Shown piece by piece: positions 26,075 to 33,922 of a DNA stretch of 64,000 bases; within the stretch, counting starts at the first letter, position 1, and each line of letters opens with the position of its first letter. The stretch covers positions 1 to 64,000 of the forward strand of contig NZ_CAAGHK010000087.1 of assembly GCF_900769625.1 (NCBI RefSeq), given 5' to 3'. Made by a program: the position numbers and the translations under genes. The notes under the pieces are model-generated. The model did not search any database. It was not told the DNA's origin and saw nothing but the letters and a program-made list of their open reading frames with translations. This DNA is from an uncultured Clostridium sp. Lineage in GTDB: Bacteria; Bacillota; Clostridia; Clostridiales; Clostridiaceae.

Positions 26075-26535
26075 CTATTTAACAGGTCTGCTTAAAATAT
26101 AATTTCCAGTCCTAAATCCATATCGTTCATAAAAGGTAGTGCATCACTATTGTTATATACAACATTTATCTTTATATCACATATATTCCTATATTTGAAC
26201 CATTTCAAGGCACTTTCCATAAGCCTTCCGCCTTGTCCAGATTTTCTATATTCTTTTTCTATAAAAATTGATTCTATTTCCACCTGGCAGTCTTCAATAG
26301 AACTAAGACAATAGCCTGCATATTTGTTTTTTTCATCATCAAATAAAATATCGAGTTTTATAATTCCTCTTTCAGCCTTTTTGATTATCCCGGCCATTCT
26401 TTTTTCAAAGCTATATGTTTCAAATCTCTTTTTAAAATTGACACTTTTTTGATAATGAAGTTCATTAAGCTGCTCCCATAAAGGTTTTATCAGCTCAATA
26501 TCATTTATACCTTTCTCAACTATAACAACACTCAT
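26075..26535 (-). pseudogene. GNAT acetyltransferase with a C-terminal frameshift
   Basis: The open frame (26092-26544, 150 aa) has an acetyl-CoA binding region (IESIFIEKEYRKSGQGGRLM) but ends abruptly as LPFMNDMDLGLEIIF. If one T is added to the run complementary to 26131-26134, the reading becomes LPFYERYGFRTGNYILSRPVK and stops at 26075. That is the classic GNAT ending (FYERYGF). So the gene carries a one-base deletion in a homopolymer: either a recent mutation or a sequencing error. The restored enzyme would transfer an acetyl group from acetyl-CoA to an unknown amine. Start is probably ATG 26535 (or 26538), after AAGGATG. Confidence 0.75.
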
Positions 26536-26590
26536 CATATTCATCCTTGATATTCTTCTATTATTTATTTAGATTATAAAATTCCTTTAA

Positions 26591-26816
26591 TTAAGTTTTT
26601 ATCTCTGGTGAAATCTGATTCTTTTTTATTCCTTCAATTGTTCCTTCAAGTGCATAAAGCCTATGAATGCATGCAGTCGGATCGATAGCTTTTATCTTCA
26701 GCCACGCCTCTCTGCTGCCTGCTTTTTTCAGTTGTTCATATGTTTCTATTCCTACACTATTAAGCTGCTCTTCGACCGCAGCTCCAATATTAGTAAGTTT
26801 AGATAATTGACCCCAT
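26591..26816 (-). pseudogene. TfoX C-terminal-domain protein with a frameshift at its start
   Basis: On the minus strand a frame without any start codon reads GQLSKLTNIGAAVEEQLNSV, then GIETYEQLKKAG, then IDPTACIHRLYALEGTIEGI, and ends KNQISPEIKT at 26591. This is the TfoX/Sxy C-terminal domain (about 73 aa, stand-alone form). A good Shine-Dalgarno (GGAGTGAG, 26828-26821) precedes ATG 26816, but ATG is followed by GGGG. With GGG instead, ATG would lead straight into the domain. So a one-base insertion in a G run (26811-26814) breaks the gene, or it is a sequencing error. TfoX domains are linked to competence regulation in other bacteria; here the role is unknown. Confidence 0.7.
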
Positions 26817-26910
26817 ATATCTCACTCCAAAGATTTCAATTTATTCATATAAAGCACTCACACTTTTAAAATTATAAAGTACTTATTTATTTATTAATTA
26901 TAACATTTTA

Positions 26911-27288
26911 AACGGGGAATTTTTTGAAATTGTAAAAGAACAGTTTATTGCAGCTGAAAAAGATTCAGAAAATTACCTACGGCACAGTTTTTGGTTCTTA
27001 ATAAGAAAAAGTAACAAATCTGTTGTTGGTTCCATTGACTTTAAAGATCTTCCAAACAATATTGGAGAAGTTGAAATTGGCTATGGCCTTGGAAATGAAT
27101 ATAAACATAATGGCTATATGACTGAAGCTGTACAAGCAATGTGTAACTTGGCATTACAGCAGAATTGTGCAACAAAAGTAATTGCTGAAACCAAACCGGA
27201 TGGCATATCATCTCAGAAAATTTTAAAACGTTGCGGTTTCAACAAGTACCAACAGTCAGAAACTGCCTGGTGGAAATTACAATTGTAA
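26911..27288 (+). pseudogene. N-terminally truncated GNAT acetyltransferase
   Basis: A plus-strand frame with no usable start reads EIVKEQFIAAEKDSENYLRH, then FWFLIRKSNKSVVGSIDFKD, then GEVEIGYGLGNEYKHNGYMT, and ends with ILKRCGFNKY...WWKLQL at a stop at 27286-27288. It is the later two thirds of a RimJ-like GNAT acetyltransferase, including the acetyl-CoA region (HNGYMTEAVQAM). About 50-60 N-terminal residues expected of the family are missing, and the upstream DNA is AT-rich noise with a stop at about 26875. A decayed remnant. Confidence 0.75.
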
Positions 27289-27324
27289 ATTTAGAGTTGT
27301 AAGTAATGAACTGATTATAATATA

Positions 27325-27372
27325 TAAAAAACAGAGCATACTAACCTCTATCAAATCAAGTTGTATGCCCTG
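27325..27372 (-). terminator. Terminator of the aspartokinase gene
   Basis: On the minus strand CAGGGCATAC (27372-27363) pairs with GTATGCTCTG (27341-27332), 10 bp with one G-U, followed by TTTTTTATATA. It lies about 100 nt after the stop codon. Confidence 0.78.
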
Positions 27373-27476
27373 CACTAAAGAATATAAAAAAATTTATTTA
27401 CACAAGTTCTTCTACATTCTCTTTTCCTATATTTACTGTATTTTCTCTAAATAATGAATTATATTATTTCACTATA

Positions 27477-28685
27477 TTATAATGTATATCCAACTGAAAA
27501 AGCTTTATGAAGAATATTTATAGCATTAATTGCATCCTTAGAATGTACAAGGCACCATATTGTCATATGAGAATCAGCAGTCTGAAGTACTTCGATGTTG
27601 TTTTCATTTAATGATTTGATTATCCTTGCCATAACACCAGGAGTTCCCTTCATTCCTGAACCCACAACCGAAACCTTGCTGCATTCTTCAATAAGACTGT
27701 ATTTAAACTTATCTTTGACTAACAATGTTTCCACTGTTTCCTTATCGCTTTTATTGATAGTAAATATTTTCTTATCAGGGAATATATTTATTAAGTCAAG
27801 ACTTATCTTATTAGCTGCTAAAAGTTCAAGTATATCATTGTACTTGCTGTTGCCTTCATTATCATTTCTGCTTATAGAAACCTGAATTCTGTCTCCCTGA
27901 CTTGTTATTCCTGACATTATTCTCCTATGTTTTCTATCTCCAAAGTTATTTATAAGTGTTCCGTGGCAATCATTCATTGTATTTTTAATAAGAAGAGGTA
28001 TATTACCTTCCATAGCTATTTCAACAGCCTTTGGATGAATTACCTTTGCTCCCTGGTCTGCAAGCTGGAATACTTCGTTATAGCTTATTACATCTATCAA
28101 ATCGGCATCCTTGACAATTCTAGGGTCAGCAGTCATTATTCCATCAACATCTGTATATATTTCTATCACTGAAGCATTTAAAGCTACTCCAAGAAGTGAT
28201 GCAGATGTATCGCTCCCCCCTCTTCCAAGTGTTGTAAGATATCCATCTTCAGTTGCTCCCTGAAAACCTGTAATTACAGGAACTCTTCCCTGATTTACTA
28301 TATTAAGAATTCTTTCTGGATTTACCTTAAGACATTTTGCATCTGTGAAATTGTTGTCAGTAATAACTCCTGCCTGCCCTCCTGTAAGTGGAACTGCATT
28401 TACTCCTGCATTATATAAATCATTGCTCATAACTACTGCACTGATTGTTTCTCCACAGCACATAAGCAGATCCTGAGCAAGTCTGTTTGCATTTTTAAAA
28501 TCTTCCTCTATAAGGGACAATAATGTATCAGTTGCATATGGTGCACCCTTTCTTCCCATTGCTGATACTACTACAACAGGACTGTACCCTTCCTTTATCG
28601 CTGTCTTAACTTTTTTAATTACTTTCTGTCTGTTTTCTTCAGTTGAAACTGAAGTTCCCCCAAACTTTTGTACAATTATTTTCAT
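27477..28685 (-). CDS. Aspartate kinase
   Basis: A 402-residue enzyme that phosphorylates aspartate, the first step to lysine, threonine, methionine and diaminopimelate. It has KFGGTSV at the start, GFQGATEDGYLTTLGRGGSD near 150-170, and two C-terminal ACT domains (about 265-400) used for feedback control by amino acids. ATG 28685 is chosen: GGGAGGA precedes it and lies inside the reading from 28700. It is a single-gene unit with its own promoter and terminator. No lysine riboswitch or T-box was seen in the leader. DapG or LysC type not decided. Confidence 0.94.
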   Translation of the reverse strand: MKIIVQKFGGTSVSTEENRQKVIKKVKTAIKEGYSPVVVVSAMGRKGAPYATDTLLSLIEEDFKNANRLAQDLLMCCGETISAVVMSNDLYNAGVNAVPLTGGQAGVITDNNFTDAKCLKVNPERILNIVNQGRVPVITGFQGATEDGYLTTLGRGGSDTSASLLGVALNASVIEIYTDVDGIMTADPRIVKDADLIDVISYNEVFQLADQGAKVIHPKAVEIAMEGNIPLLIKNTMNDCHGTLINNFGDRKHRRIMSGITSQGDRIQVSISRNDNEGNSKYNDILELLAANKISLDLINIFPDKKIFTINKSDKETVETLLVKDKFKYSLIEECSKVSVVGSGMKGTPGVMARIIKSLNENNIEVLQTADSHMTIWCLVHSKDAINAINILHKAFSVGYTL

Positions 28686-29046
28686 TATTGTTCCTCCCAA
28701 AACATTTATTGTTCAACTTCTTAGCTTTCGTTAATATTCATAATTATTACAATAAACATTATAATACTTATTCTATACTTTTTAAATTTTAATAGAAAAT
28801 ATTTTTATTTTTTATAGCTATCTACGTTATACTATTCAAAATTCATATAAAGCGATAAATTTCAACATTAATTGTTCATTGTCATATATCAATTATTACT
28901 CAAATAAATATATTACAAAAGTAAGCTTACAGCAAAATATTATAAATAAAATCAGCTATCAAAACACTTTCAAAATATTTTTACATGATAATATCATATT
29001 CTCAATTTAAATTTTTTGTGTATTAATCAATATTGATAATACTGAA
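28686..29046 (-). other. Leader and intergenic region between ymxH and aspartokinase
   Basis: About 360 bp, AT-rich, no supported ORF. It contains the promoter at 28811-28839 and a 23-bp near-palindrome at 29020-29042 directly after the ymxH stop. No structured riboswitch was recognised. Confidence 0.6.
28811..28839 (-). promoter_or_regulatory. SigmaA-type promoter of the aspartokinase gene
   Basis: On the minus strand TTGAAT (28839-28834), 17 bp, TATAAA (28816-28811). It gives a leader of about 120 nt before ATG 28685. Confidence 0.55.
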
Positions 29047-29328
29047 CTAAAGCTTTACTTTCTTTATATTTTCATCATCTGCATCAAGAATTATTGTTTT
29101 CGAACCAATTTTCTTTACGCAGTCCCATGGTATTTCCAAAAAATCTTTACTGCTGAATAAATTAAACTTCCCGCTGTTTAGATTTACAATCAAATATTTA
29201 AAATTTCCTTCTTCATCGATTATCAAATCATTATTTAATAAATAGTCATATTTTTCACCATCATTAATATTTATAAGTTCATATTTCTCTATATCACTAA
29301 GATATTTTATATTACTTTCTTCCTTCAT
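29047..29328 (-). CDS. ymxH: YlmC/YmxH family sporulation protein
   Basis: A 93-residue PRC-barrel protein (SDIEKYELININDGEKYDYL, then DLIIDEEGNFKYLIV, then FLEIPWDCVKKIGSKTIILD). The family is conserved in spore formers, often beside the M16 peptidase and aspartokinase genes as here. Bacillus members are expressed during sporulation; molecular role unknown. The Shine-Dalgarno AAGGAGGT is very strong but lies in the 3' arm of a 13-bp hairpin (29330-29378) that ends at the start codon, so initiation is probably controlled. Confidence 0.88.
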   Translation of the reverse strand: MKEESNIKYLSDIEKYELININDGEKYDYLLNNDLIIDEEGNFKYLIVNLNSGKFNLFSSKDFLEIPWDCVKKIGSKTIILDADDENIKKVKL

Positions 29329-29329
29329 A

Positions 29330-29378
29330 AAAATACCTCCTTTATCTCATAACATAATATGAAATAAGGAGGTATTTT
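29330..29378 (-). promoter_or_regulatory. Hairpin that sequesters the ymxH Shine-Dalgarno
   Basis: On the minus strand AAAATACCTCCTT (29378-29366) pairs perfectly with AAGGAGGTATTTT (29342-29330). The second arm holds the whole ribosome binding site AAGGAGGT, and the ATG follows at 29328. The ending TTTTT also makes it resemble an intrinsic terminator for the upstream M16 peptidase transcript. Confidence 0.7.
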
Positions 29379-29537
29379 ATTACCTTATATACTTATTAAA
29401 TAGGTAATTTCAATAAGCAGACTAATATCAATATATGGTTTGTATCGATATTTAGTTTATTATTAAATTCACATAGATATTTTTCTCAGAAACGTATATA
29501 AAATTCATTCATAAAGTTAAAGTTTCCAAATATAAAA

Positions 29538-29567
29538 CTAAACTCTCACCTAAACTCTCACCTAAAC
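29538..29567. repeat. 12-bp tandem repeat at the stop codon of the M16 peptidase gene
   Basis: CTAAACTCTCAC occurs twice in tandem (29538-29549, 29550-29561) and a third partial copy CTAAAC follows, which includes the stop codon TAG of the peptidase gene on the minus strand. It looks like a small slippage duplication. Confidence 0.9.
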
Positions 29568-30869
29568 TTCAATTCTGCTTTCGCTGTTTGAATTATCATA
29601 AGCTTCCTTATTTTTTAAGATTATAGAATTAAGCTTTTCATATTCAACATCCTGCCCTACATAGGCAGCATTTAAAATACCATTCTTGAAGCACTTATCA
29701 AGAACAAACTGGATATCATCCTTGTTGATTTTATCAATTGTATCGATGACAAATTCCTGTGTCTTGACTCTGTTTCTGAAAAGATAGCTCTTTGCATTAG
29801 CAAACATTCTCGAACTTGTGCTTTCAAGACCTAAAATATAATTTGCCTTAATCTTTTCTTTGTTTATTTCAAGCTGTCTGTCAGTTATACCGTTCTTAGC
29901 AAATAATGATACCTCCCTGTCGATAACTGCCAATGCTTTTTCACCATAATTCTTATTAAGACCTGCATATATATTTAATGTTCCAATGCCCTGGAACGGC
30001 TGCAGATAAGAACCTATAGAATAACATAATCCTAATTCTTCTCTTACCTTCTGGAATAAGATTGAAGATGCACCTCCACCTAGAATGTTATTTAATATAA
30101 CAAGCGGATAATTATAATCATCTCCATATGGAAGTCCTTGAAGTCCTAAAGATACATGAAGCTGTTCTATTTCCTTCTTTGCATACTTTGAATCACTATG
30201 AATTACAACATGACCATAATCAGGTTTATATATGGTTTCACTTTGCCAGCTTCCAAAATTCTTTTCTATTAAATCCTTTAATTCGTCATCATCAAATTTA
30301 CCACAAACTGAAATAACTGAATTATATGGGGTGTATTTTTCTTTGATGAAATTAACAATCTTTTCTCTTGTAAAAGAACGTACAAGCTCTGCTGTTCCTA
30401 AGATTGGATTTCCAAGAGAACTGTTTCCAAAGCATGCTCTTGAATGAGAATCATCAAGAACATCTTCCGGTGAATCCTGACTCATGTTTATTTCTTCAAC
30501 AACAACGCCTTTTTCTTTTTCTATTTCCTCAGGGTCAAATTTTGCATTTAATAATATATCAGAAAGTATATCTACAGATAAATCTAAATGAGTATTAAGT
30601 GCCTTGATATAGTAACATGTAGCTTCTTTGCTTGTAAAAGCATTTATCTGCCCTCCTACATTTTCAATTTCCTCCATAACTTCCTTAGAAGTTCTCTTTT
30701 CTGTTCCTTTAAAGAACATATGCTCAATAAAATGTGAAATTCCGTTTAAATCATCACTTTCATTTCTTGAACCATTCTGGACCATAACTCCTACGCTTAT
30801 TGAATTTAGATGTTCTATTTTTTCTGTTACAACTCTTAATCCATTTTTGAGGGTATACATATTAAACAT
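29562..30869 (-). CDS. M16 family processing peptidase (YmxG/MlpA-like)
   Basis: A 435-residue zinc peptidase. The inverted zinc motif HFIEH (HxxEH) lies near residues 47-51 in ISHFIEHMFFKGTEKR, and the distal Glu ligand falls in the EEINMSQD region near 125-130. The C-terminal half is the inactive-type M16 repeat (GGGASSILFQKVREELGLCY). It resembles mitochondrial processing peptidases; the bacterial substrate is unknown. It lies between pnp and ymxH, a standard clostridial neighbourhood, and has AAGGAGGAAG before ATG 30869. Confidence 0.92.
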   Translation of the reverse strand: MFNMYTLKNGLRVVTEKIEHLNSISVGVMVQNGSRNESDDLNGISHFIEHMFFKGTEKRTSKEVMEEIENVGGQINAFTSKEATCYYIKALNTHLDLSVDILSDILLNAKFDPEEIEKEKGVVVEEINMSQDSPEDVLDDSHSRACFGNSSLGNPILGTAELVRSFTREKIVNFIKEKYTPYNSVISVCGKFDDDELKDLIEKNFGSWQSETIYKPDYGHVVIHSDSKYAKKEIEQLHVSLGLQGLPYGDDYNYPLVILNNILGGGASSILFQKVREELGLCYSIGSYLQPFQGIGTLNIYAGLNKNYGEKALAVIDREVSLFAKNGITDRQLEINKEKIKANYILGLESTSSRMFANAKSYLFRNRVKTQEFVIDTIDKINKDDIQFVLDKCFKNGILNAAYVGQDVEYEKLNSIILKNKEAYDNSNSESRIEV

Positions 30870-31135
30870 GCTATTCTTCCTCCTTATTATAAAGTACTAT
30901 TAAGCTTCAGTACTAATGATGCTTTTATTTTATTTTATTTTTGCCTTATTAAAATTAAATATTAAATCGCTTTCATATCTAACTGCAACATCACATGAAA
31001 ATCAAATAGTATATTGTTTATTATTTGATTTTTTTCTATTTAATAACCATATTTCTCTTAAAATGCCTTCTTTATTTCTATTATATATGTTTTGGCATTT
31101 TTATTCCATCACAAATCATTAAAGTCCGAAGCTTA

Positions 31136-31190
31136 TTTATCTCATATCTAGCTGCTCTATTATAAATAAGACAGCTACATATCAGATAAA
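31136..31190. repeat. Long inverted repeat with two symmetrical mismatches
   Basis: TTTATCT-C-ATAT-C-TAGCTG (31136-31154) faces CAGCTA-C-ATAT-C-AGATAAA (31172-31190): 17 pairs interrupted by two C-C (or G-G) mismatches. No T tract follows on the minus strand, so it is not an ordinary terminator. Confidence 0.7.
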
Positions 31191-31215
31191 AAAGTGCTGC
31201 GCTACGCCACACTTT
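31186..31215 (-). terminator. GC-rich terminator-like hairpin downstream of pnp
   Basis: On the minus strand AAAGTG and CACTTT enclose an inner GCG/CGC stem, followed by a T6 tract (CACTTTTTT). It is about 100 nt beyond the proper pnp terminator, so it may be a back-up or belong to a separate short transcript. Confidence 0.45.
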
Positions 31216-31304
31216 GTGAATAACACTTTAGCCTTTTCATGCCTCTTAATCCATTGGTATAACTAGGTTTCAGTTTTAAAAATTTTTATACTTTCCTATA
31301 CCTT

Positions 31305-31326
31305 AAAAAAAGGCAATTAAATTGCC
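31305..31326 (-). terminator. Terminator of pnp
   Basis: GGCAATT (31312-31318) and AATTGCC (31320-31326) form a compact stem; on the minus strand a T7 tract follows. It begins right after the pnp stop codon. Confidence 0.8.
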
Positions 31327-31329
31327 CCT

Positions 31330-33435
31330 TTATTTATCTTCCTTTTTTTCTTCATCTGCAATAGCATCTTTTCTAGAAAGATTTATTCTTCCCTGATTGT
31401 CTATTTCAGTAACCTTAACTAAAATTTCGTCGCCAATAGAAACAACATCTTCTACTTTTTCAACTCTTTCTTTAGCTAATTTAGAAATATGAACTAATCC
31501 TTCTTTATTTGGAAGAATTTCAACAAAAGCTCCGAAAGTAGTTATCTTCGTAACTTTACCTAAGTAAACTTCACCACTTACAACTTCTTTTGTTAATCCT
31601 TCTATTATCTTCTTAGCAGCATTTACACCATCATGATCATTTGAACTGATGAATACTGTTCCATCTTCTTTTATGTCTATCTTAACACCAGTATCAGCTA
31701 TTATCTTGTTGATAACCTTACCGCCTGCTCCGATTACATCTCTGATCTTATCAGGATTTATAGACATAACTTCAGTTTTTGGTGCATATAATGATACATC
31801 TTTTCTTGGTTCCGGCATACATTCGTTGATTTTATCTAAGATTGTTAATCTAGCTTTTCTAGCATCTCTGATAGCATTTTCAACAACGTTGAAGCTGAAT
31901 CCTTGAAGCTTAGTATCAACCTGAATTGATGTTATACCTTCAGTTGTACCTGCAACCTTAAAATCCATGTCTCCAAAGAAATCTTCAATACCTTGAATAT
32001 CTGTTATAACTTGTTCTTGAGTTAAATCTTCTGAAGTTATTAATCCCATTGCGATACCAGCTGCTGGTCTCTTTATTGGAACACCTGCATCTAATAATGC
32101 TAATGTTGATCCACATACAGATGCCTGTGATGTTGATCCATTTGAACTTAAAACTTCTGAAACTAATCTTATTGTGTATGGGAATTCTTCTTCAGATGGG
32201 ATTAATGGTTCAAGTGCTCTTTCTGCTAAAGCTCCATGACCAATCTCTCTTCTTCCTGGGCTTCTTAAAGGTTTTACTTCTCCAACACTATATCCTGGGA
32301 AGTTATAGTGATGCATGTATCTCTTAGACTGTGTTTCATCTATACCATCTAAAATCTGAATTTCACTTATTGAACCTAGTGTAGCAACTGTCATTACTTG
32401 AGTTAATCCTCTTGTAAATAATCCAGTACCATGAGTTCTTGGAAGTAATCCAACTTCACAGCTCAAAGGTCTGATTTCATCAAATGCTCTTCCATCTGGT
32501 CTTCTCTTTTCATTTAGAAGCATATTTCTTACAATCTTCTTTTGAGTAGTGTAAAGAACTTCTTTTATATCTGCCATGTTATCTGGATATTTTTCAGCAA
32601 ATTCTTCTTTAATTTTTTCGTTAACTGCATCGATAGCTGCATTTCTTTCATCTTTATCCATGATGTACATTGCATCTTTAACCATATCAAAAGCAAAGTC
32701 TTTTACTTCTTTTTCAAGTTGTTCATCAACTTTATAAAGTACTGGCTCATCTTTCACTTTACCGAATTTAGCCATAGCTTCTTCTTGGAAATCTATAATC
32801 TTTTGACATTCCTGGAACCCAAATTCAATAGCTTCGATCATTGTATCTTCTGGTATTTCATTACCACCAGCTTCAATCATCATTACTTTTTCCTTAGTAG
32901 CACACACTGTTAAGTGAAGTATGCTCTTTTCTCTTCCTTCGCTGTCAGGATTAGTAACTAACTTACCATCAATTAATCCAATCTGAACCGCTGCTGCTGG
33001 AATTGTGTATGGAATGCTTGATAAGCATAAAGCTAATGAAGCTGCATTTATTGCTAATATTTCAGGTAAAACATCTTTTTCTACAGATACTACTGTACAA
33101 ACTACCTGTACGTCATTTCTATATCCCTTTGGAAATAAAGGTCTGATAGTTCTGTCGACAGCTCTACCATTTAAGATAGCTTTTTCAGATGGTCTTCCTT
33201 CTCTTTTTATGAAGCCTCCTGGAATCTTACCTACTGCATATAGTCTTTCTTCATATTCAACACTTAATGGGAAGAAATCAATTCCTTCTCTTGGTTCTTC
33301 TGATGCATTAACATTTGTCATGATAACTGTGTCACCATAGCTAGTCAATGTTGCTGCATTCGATAACATACCTATTTTTCCGAATTCAACTTTAAGTTCT
33401 CTTCCAGCAATTTCGGTGCTTAGAACGTTATTCAT
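31330..33435 (-). CDS. pnp: Polyribonucleotide nucleotidyltransferase (PNPase)
   Basis: A 701-residue trimeric exoribonuclease that degrades RNA 3' to 5' with phosphate. Domains in order: first RNase PH core (about 1-215), all-alpha linker (about 240-315), second PH core (about 325-545, with MHHYNFPGYSVGE and GDMDFKVAGT), KH domain (about 553-615, IRDVIGAGGKVINKII) and S1 domain (about 620-690). It follows rpsO, a nearly universal pairing, but an intrinsic terminator lies between the two. Shine-Dalgarno GGGAGG. It is expected to work with RNase Y. Confidence 0.98.
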   Translation of the reverse strand: MNNVLSTEIAGRELKVEFGKIGMLSNAATLTSYGDTVIMTNVNASEEPREGIDFFPLSVEYEERLYAVGKIPGGFIKREGRPSEKAILNGRAVDRTIRPLFPKGYRNDVQVVCTVVSVEKDVLPEILAINAASLALCLSSIPYTIPAAAVQIGLIDGKLVTNPDSEGREKSILHLTVCATKEKVMMIEAGGNEIPEDTMIEAIEFGFQECQKIIDFQEEAMAKFGKVKDEPVLYKVDEQLEKEVKDFAFDMVKDAMYIMDKDERNAAIDAVNEKIKEEFAEKYPDNMADIKEVLYTTQKKIVRNMLLNEKRRPDGRAFDEIRPLSCEVGLLPRTHGTGLFTRGLTQVMTVATLGSISEIQILDGIDETQSKRYMHHYNFPGYSVGEVKPLRSPGRREIGHGALAERALEPLIPSEEEFPYTIRLVSEVLSSNGSTSQASVCGSTLALLDAGVPIKRPAAGIAMGLITSEDLTQEQVITDIQGIEDFFGDMDFKVAGTTEGITSIQVDTKLQGFSFNVVENAIRDARKARLTILDKINECMPEPRKDVSLYAPKTEVMSINPDKIRDVIGAGGKVINKIIADTGVKIDIKEDGTVFISSNDHDGVNAAKKIIEGLTKEVVSGEVYLGKVTKITTFGAFVEILPNKEGLVHISKLAKERVEKVEDVVSIGDEILVKVTEIDNQGRINLSRKDAIADEEKKEDK

Positions 33436-33512
33436 AAATTGTGTGACCTCCCTTCAGGTTCATCAAAATATTTTATTTTTTTAGTTAATTTTTATGAATA
33501 AATTTAAAATAA

Positions 33513-33535
33513 TAGAGCGGAAAAACTCCGCTCTA
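33513..33535 (-). terminator. Terminator between rpsO and pnp
   Basis: TAGAGCGGA (33513-33521) and TCCGCTCTA (33527-33535) form a GC-rich stem; on the minus strand TTATTTTAAATTT follows. Partial read-through would set the ratio of S15 to PNPase. Confidence 0.78.
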
Positions 33536-33539
33536 AAAA

Positions 33540-33803
33540 TTATCTTCTTAAACCTAATTCTTTGATTAAAGTTCTGTATCTTTCAATATCTTGCTCAGCT
33601 AAATAGTTTAAAAGACCTCTTCTTTGACCAACCATCATTAATAATCCTCTTCTTGAGTGGTGATCTTTTTTGTGAACTTTTAAGTGTTCAGTTAAAGATT
33701 TTATTCTTTCTGTAAGTAAAGCTACTTGAACTTCTGGAGAACCAGTATCTCCTTCGCTTCTACCATATTTTTTGATTATTTCTAATTTTGTTGCCTTATC
33801 CAT
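33540..33803 (-). CDS. rpsO: 30S ribosomal protein S15
   Basis: An 87-residue primary binding protein of 16S rRNA. The hallmark segment DTGSPEVQVALLTERI (about 20-35) and HKKDHHSRRGLL followed by QRRGLLNYL are present. It is expressed from a promoter inside the end of ribF (33894-33922), with a leader of about 85 nt. That leader has an imperfect stem (CCTAATCCTAAG with CTTGGAACTAGG), which could serve S15 autocontrol as known in other bacteria (inference). Confidence 0.98.
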   Translation of the reverse strand: MDKATKLEIIKKYGRSEGDTGSPEVQVALLTERIKSLTEHLKVHKKDHHSRRGLLMMVGQRRGLLNYLAEQDIERYRTLIKELGLRR

Positions 33804-33893
33804 TATAAGCGCACCTCCGTGTAACTTTTTAATTATCCCCTAGTTCCAAGTAAAAAGACGGCACCTTTAAACTTAGGATTAGGTTCATGAGTA

Positions 33894-33922
33894 ATTATAT
33901 CAAAAGTAATGATTATTGTAAA
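33894..33922 (-). promoter_or_regulatory. SigmaA promoter of rpsO
   Basis: On the minus strand TTTACA (33922-33917), 17 bp, TATAAT (33899-33894). It abuts the 3' end of ribF, whose stop codon ends at 33923. Confidence 0.75.

Larger units (their letters stand above)
30870..31304. other. Intergenic region with two unusual hairpins
   Basis: About 435 bp between pnp and the M16 peptidase gene with no convincing ORF. It contains a long symmetrical stem at 31136-31190 and a GC-rich terminator-like hairpin at 31186-31215, unlike the surrounding AT-rich sequence. A short untranslated RNA cannot be excluded. Confidence 0.6.

Noticed and set aside
28786..28812. Possible CodY box upstream of aspartokinase (AATTTTAATAGAAAAT)
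   Set aside because: The half-sites are spaced wrongly; only about 9 of 15 positions fit any alignment to the consensus.
28686..29046. Lysine riboswitch or T-box for the aspartokinase gene
   Set aside because: None of the conserved blocks of either element could be found in the leader.
32542..32913. 123-aa plus-strand frame inside pnp
   Set aside because: Antisense shadow of a highly conserved gene, Phe/Cys-rich and without a start signal.
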